A DNA stretch of 64,000 nucleotides, taken from NCBI RefSeq assembly GCF_900102485.1, contig NZ_FNBX01000003.1, positions 124,001 through 188,000 on the forward strand. Reading direction: 5' to 3'. The first letter of the stretch is position 1, and every line of letters begins with the position of its first letter. Below the pieces are notes generated by a model. It was given only the letters and a program-made list of their open reading frames with translations. It had not been told where the DNA came from and made no database searches. Of this stretch, positions 63,519 through 64,000 are shown one piece after another. Source of the stretch: Desulfovibrio legallii. Lineage in GTDB: Bacteria; Desulfobacterota; Desulfovibrionia; Desulfovibrionales; Desulfovibrionaceae. Position numbers and translations under genes: made by a program.

Positions 63519-64000
63519 ATGGACAAAACCCTGCTGGACAAAGCCGTGGCCTTCCACGGGCACCTCTGCCCCGGCCTGGTCATCGGCCTGCGCGCCGTGG
63601 AGGCCGTGCTGCAAGAGCCCGTCCTGGGCAAACTGCCCTACGGCAAGCTGGTCTGCGTGACGGAAAACGACGCCTGCGGCGTGGACGCCATCCAATGCCT
63701 GCTGGGCTGCTCCGCCGGCAAGGGCAACCTGGTGCTGCGCCCTGTGGCCAAGCACGCCTATGCCTTTTTTGACCGGGAAAGCGGCACGGCCTTGCGCCTC
63801 TGCCTGCAGCGTCAAAAAGCTCCGGACCAGAGCCGGGAGGCGTGGCAGGAAGACCTGCTGACTCTGCCGCTGGAAACGCTTTTCCGCCGCTCCGTACCCG
63901 CCTACCCCGTACCGGAGCCGCCCCGCCTGTTCCCCACCGTGACCTGCGAAATCTGCGGCGAGGGCGCGGCCGAGCACGCCATCCGGCTGGAAAACGGCAA
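63519..64000 (+). CDS. FmdE-family protein (cut by window end)
   Basis: About 160 residues visible from ATG 63519 (AAAGGAA upstream). The N-terminal FHGHLCPGLVIGLRA motif and ENDACGVDAIQCLLGCSAGKGNL are the FmdE metal-binding signature. A zinc-ribbon (CEICGEGAAEH) follows near residue 145. FmdE proteins accompany tungsten/molybdenum formylmethanofuran or formate dehydrogenases. The end lies outside the window. Confidence 0.9.
   Translation, partial: MDKTLLDKAVAFHGHLCPGLVIGLRAVEAVLQEPVLGKLPYGKLVCVTENDACGVDAIQCLLGCSAGKGNLVLRPVAKHAYAFFDRESGTALRLCLQRQKAPDQSREAWQEDLLTLPLETLFRRSVPAYPVPEPPRLFPTVTCEICGEGAAEHAIRLENG

Overview
The window is GC-rich and gene-dense. It reads as chromosome of a Desulfovibrio-type sulfate reducer (Desulfovibrionaceae). 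The pointers are a complete choline trimethylamine-lyase (cut) microcompartment locus of the Desulfovibrio type, the dnaG-rpoD pair, the hemA/ccsA-like/siroheme-dehydrogenase cluster and an FmdE-family protein. The genus is inferred from gene content and protein sequence; no rRNA is present.

Layout. 1-6214 (+): the 3' end of mutS2, dnaG, rpoD, a secreted nuclease, queC and a hypothetical gene, closely packed with short overlaps. 6263-9594 (-): a MerR regulator followed by DUF4037 (nucleotidyltransferase-like) and TPR-DUF4125 genes. 9743-11110 (-): a drug/metabolite-family transporter and a small protein. 11493-27101 (+): an 18-gene cut operon. CutC cleaves choline to trimethylamine and acetaldehyde and CutD activates it. 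CutF and CutO dismutate acetaldehyde to acetyl-CoA and ethanol, and PduL makes acetyl phosphate. PduS and two PduT-like shell proteins probably pass electrons across the shell. BMC-H, BMC-T, BMC-P and EutS-type proteins build the shell. The divergent transporter and cut promoters both have the 19-bp spacer and shared inverted-repeat half-sites typical of MerR-activated promoters.

27357-32006 (-): clpA, clpS, a CYTH protein and radA, then a tRNA-Leu(CAA) on the plus strand. 33069-37857 (-): a membrane protein, a tautomerase, and a cobW-like/exbB/exbD/tonB-like operon. 37952-41427 (-): a GntR regulator, a small twin-arginine protein, a large aromatic-rich membrane protein and a Tat-exported metallo-beta-lactamase-fold protein. 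A sensor-like gene is divergent from it, with two matching GntR operators in the AT-rich gap between them.

43058-50450 (-): a four-gene, translationally coupled operon in which a histidine kinase and a CheY-like receiver lie between two large PEP-synthase-like paralogs. The distal paralog keeps the phosphohistidine and ATP-grasp motifs; the promoter-proximal paralog has lost both. I regard this as the best candidate for an undescribed signalling or phosphotransfer system. 50849-58573 (-): flgB-flgC-fliE-fliF-(small protein)-fliG-fliH-fliI behind a sigma-54 promoter. The small protein copies the FliG-binding tail of FliF. 58818-64000 (+): siroheme dehydrogenase, a CcsA/HemX-like protein, hemA, a hypothetical gene, tilS and the start of an FmdE-family gene.
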